Source: SHZI01 sp031409515
GTDB taxonomy: Bacteria; Pseudomonadota; Gammaproteobacteria; Steroidobacterales; GCA-2729495
DNA: 64,000 bases
NCBI GenBank assembly: GCA_031409515.1
Contig: JANNXJ010000029.1
Coordinates: 93,669 to 157,668, forward strand
Direction: 5' to 3'
A program made the translations under genes and the position numbers. The number at the start of each line of letters is the position of its first letter. Position 1 is the stretch's first letter. Positions 62,758-64,000 of this stretch are shown piece by piece. The notes under the pieces were generated by a model. That model saw only the letters and a program-made list of their open reading frames with translations. It was not told where the DNA came from and did no database searches.

Positions 62758-63960
62758 ATGACAGGTCGACAGGGTTTGCCCCTTGCGGGCGTGCGGGTCA
62801 TCGAATTCACCCACATGGTGATGGGTCCCGCGGCTGGCCTCATCCTTGCGGACCTCGGTGCGGATGTCATCAAGATCGAGCCGGTAAATGGCGACAGCAC
62901 GCGCCACCTGCCCGGCTCCGGGGCGGGGTACTTCCCAATGTACAACCGCAACAAGCGCAGCCTCTGCGTGGACCTCAAGGCCGATGACGGCCGCAAGCTC
63001 GTGTTGCGCCTCATCGAGGGCGCCGACGTGCTGATCGAAAACTTCAGGCCCGGGACCATGGACCGGCTCGGGTTCGGCTACGAAACACTCAAGGATCTTC
63101 ATCCGCGGCTCATCTACTGCTCCGAGAAGGGCTTTCTGAGCGGTCCCTACGAGAACCGCACGGCCCTCGACGAGGTGGCCCAGATGATGGGCGGTCTCGC
63201 CTACATGACCGGTCCCCCCGGGCAGCCCTTGCGGGCCGGCACTTCGGTCATCGACGTTCAGGGTGGCATGTTCGGCGCGGTTGGCATCATCGCCGCCCTG
63301 CATCAGCGCCATGCCACGGGCCGGGGCCAGAACATCGTGGCGTCCCTCTACGAGAGCACGGTCTTTCTCGTCGGTCAGCACATGGCCCAGTTTGCCGTCA
63401 CCGGCAAGGCCGCAGCACCCATGCCGGTGCGGGTGTCCGCCTGGGCCATTTATCAGGTCTTCGAAACCAGTGATGCCCAGCAGGTGTTTGTCGGCGTGGT
63501 GAGCGACAAGCAGTGGAAGGACTTCTGCGCTGCCTTTGAGCTGCACGAGCTGGCTGCCGACCGATCCCTGGATGGCAACAACGACCGGGTGGCCCACAAG
63601 GAGCGCTTGCTGCCGGTCATCAAGGCCACGTTCCGGAAATACACCAAGCAGGAACTGATGAACAAGCTGGAGAAGACCGGCTTGCCCTTTGCGCCCATCA
63701 CCCGGCCGGAAGAGCTGTTCGACGACCCGCATCTGGCCGCCAGCAACGGCCTGCTCCCGCTCACCGTGAGCGATGGCCCCCGGGCCGGCGAAAAGACCCG
63801 CCTGCCGGCGTTGCCGCTGGAAATGGACGGCGCCCGCTTCGGCGTGCACCGGGATGTGCCCCGTGCCGGGGAGCACACGAGGGAGATTCTTCGGGAGGCG
63901 GGCTACGGGGACGGCGAGATGCAGGATCTGCTGACGCGAAAAATAATCGCTGCGTTGTAG
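62758..63960 (+). CDS. CaiB/BaiF family CoA-transferase
   Basis: A 400-residue class III CoA-transferase. The start region (LAGVRVIEFTHMVMGPAAG), the IKIEP segment, the NKRSLCVDLK motif and the catalytic Asp in TALDEVAQMMGG (about residue 140) are present. It moves CoA between carboxylic acids; the pair with HMG-CoA lyase suggests a leucine, itaconate or glutarate-type branch, but the substrate is not readable. The TAG stop is the GTAG head of a REP. Confidence 0.9.
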   Translation: MTGRQGLPLAGVRVIEFTHMVMGPAAGLILADLGADVIKIEPVNGDSTRHLPGSGAGYFPMYNRNKRSLCVDLKADDGRKLVLRLIEGADVLIENFRPGTMDRLGFGYETLKDLHPRLIYCSEKGFLSGPYENRTALDEVAQMMGGLAYMTGPPGQPLRAGTSVIDVQGGMFGAVGIIAALHQRHATGRGQNIVASLYESTVFLVGQHMAQFAVTGKAAAPMPVRVSAWAIYQVFETSDAQQVFVGVVSDKQWKDFCAAFELHELAADRSLDGNNDRVAHKERLLPVIKATFRKYTKQELMNKLEKTGLPFAPITRPEELFDDPHLAASNGLLPLTVSDGPRAGEKTRLPALPLEMDGARFGVHRDVPRAGEHTREILREAGYGDGEMQDLLTRKIIAAL

Positions 63961-64000
63961 GAGCGCCTTGCGGGAAATGGGGACATGCCTCATTTCTCAA
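63957..64000 (+). repeat. partial REP joined to the GGGGACATGCC motif
   Basis: GTAGGAGCGCCTTGCGGG begins at 63957 and is truncated. It is followed directly by AAATGGGGACATGCCTCATT (63975 onward), the same motif that follows the REP at 9753. The element continues beyond the window. Confidence 0.8.

Overview
The window reads as chromosomal DNA of a high-GC, aerobic, free-living gammaproteobacterium. The support is family-level: a PEP-CTERM/VPxPA-type sorting tail, a Pst/OprP-type phosphate regulon, saccharopine-type lysine catabolism, and Pseudomonas-like GTAG-headed REP elements. The genus cannot be fixed from sequence alone. Coding density is about 95 percent. I see no rRNA, tRNA, CRISPR array, prophage or intact insertion sequence.

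Region 1 (1-12.4 kb, mostly metabolic): a partial xdhC-like gene and a quinone oxidoreductase on the minus strand. Then moaA, acetoacetyl-CoA synthetase, a YbhB/YbcL-type protein and the giant helicase gene lhr on the plus strand. A periplasmic SDR and an FAD-dependent oxidase follow.

Region 2 (12.4-27.2 kb, accessory): a PagL-like outer-membrane gene without a signal peptide, abutting an AbrB/Doc-type toxin-antitoxin pair. Next come two tandem SDR lipoproteins, a beta-propeller, a cytochrome c-GLUG fusion and an NAD-binding protein, all on the minus strand. After these are an arsR-arsC-aquaporin operon, a saccharopine dehydrogenase/ALDH7 pair, a DUF1838-like protein, an orphan 2Fe-2S subunit followed by a cytochrome c, a glycosyltransferase and a PhoB-like regulator. 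REP/REPIN palindromes occur throughout regions 1 and 2, nearly always on gene ends, and the GTAG head often supplies the stop codon.

Region 3 (28-61.7 kb) is a large phosphate-starvation island and the most interesting part. Its core is phoB-phoR-phoU-pstS-pstC-pstA-pstB with oprP/oprO-like phosphate porin, PAP2 phosphatase, diacylglycerol kinase, ompW and a phoB paralogue that carries Glu at the phospho-acceptor position. Upstream of this core lie two VPxPA-CTERM paralogues flanking a cysteine-rich PstS-like secreted protein. These are followed by a two-partner secretion pair (TpsB plus a 3381-residue TpsA), a DUF2341-LamG-ExbB fusion, ExbD, TonB, a Porin_5-type protein and a coiled-coil protein. 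At least eight intergenic regions in this stretch carry runs of CTGTCAT-like 7-mers at exact 11-bp spacing, the geometry of PhoB boxes. I infer that the whole surface/secretion/energy-transduction set is induced with the Pho regulon and may form a cell-surface phosphate or organophosphate capture system.

Region 4 (61.7-64 kb): divergent HMG-CoA lyase and CaiB-type CoA-transferase genes sharing a palindromic operator candidate. The window ends in a REP plus a copy of the 9.8-kb inverted-repeat motif.
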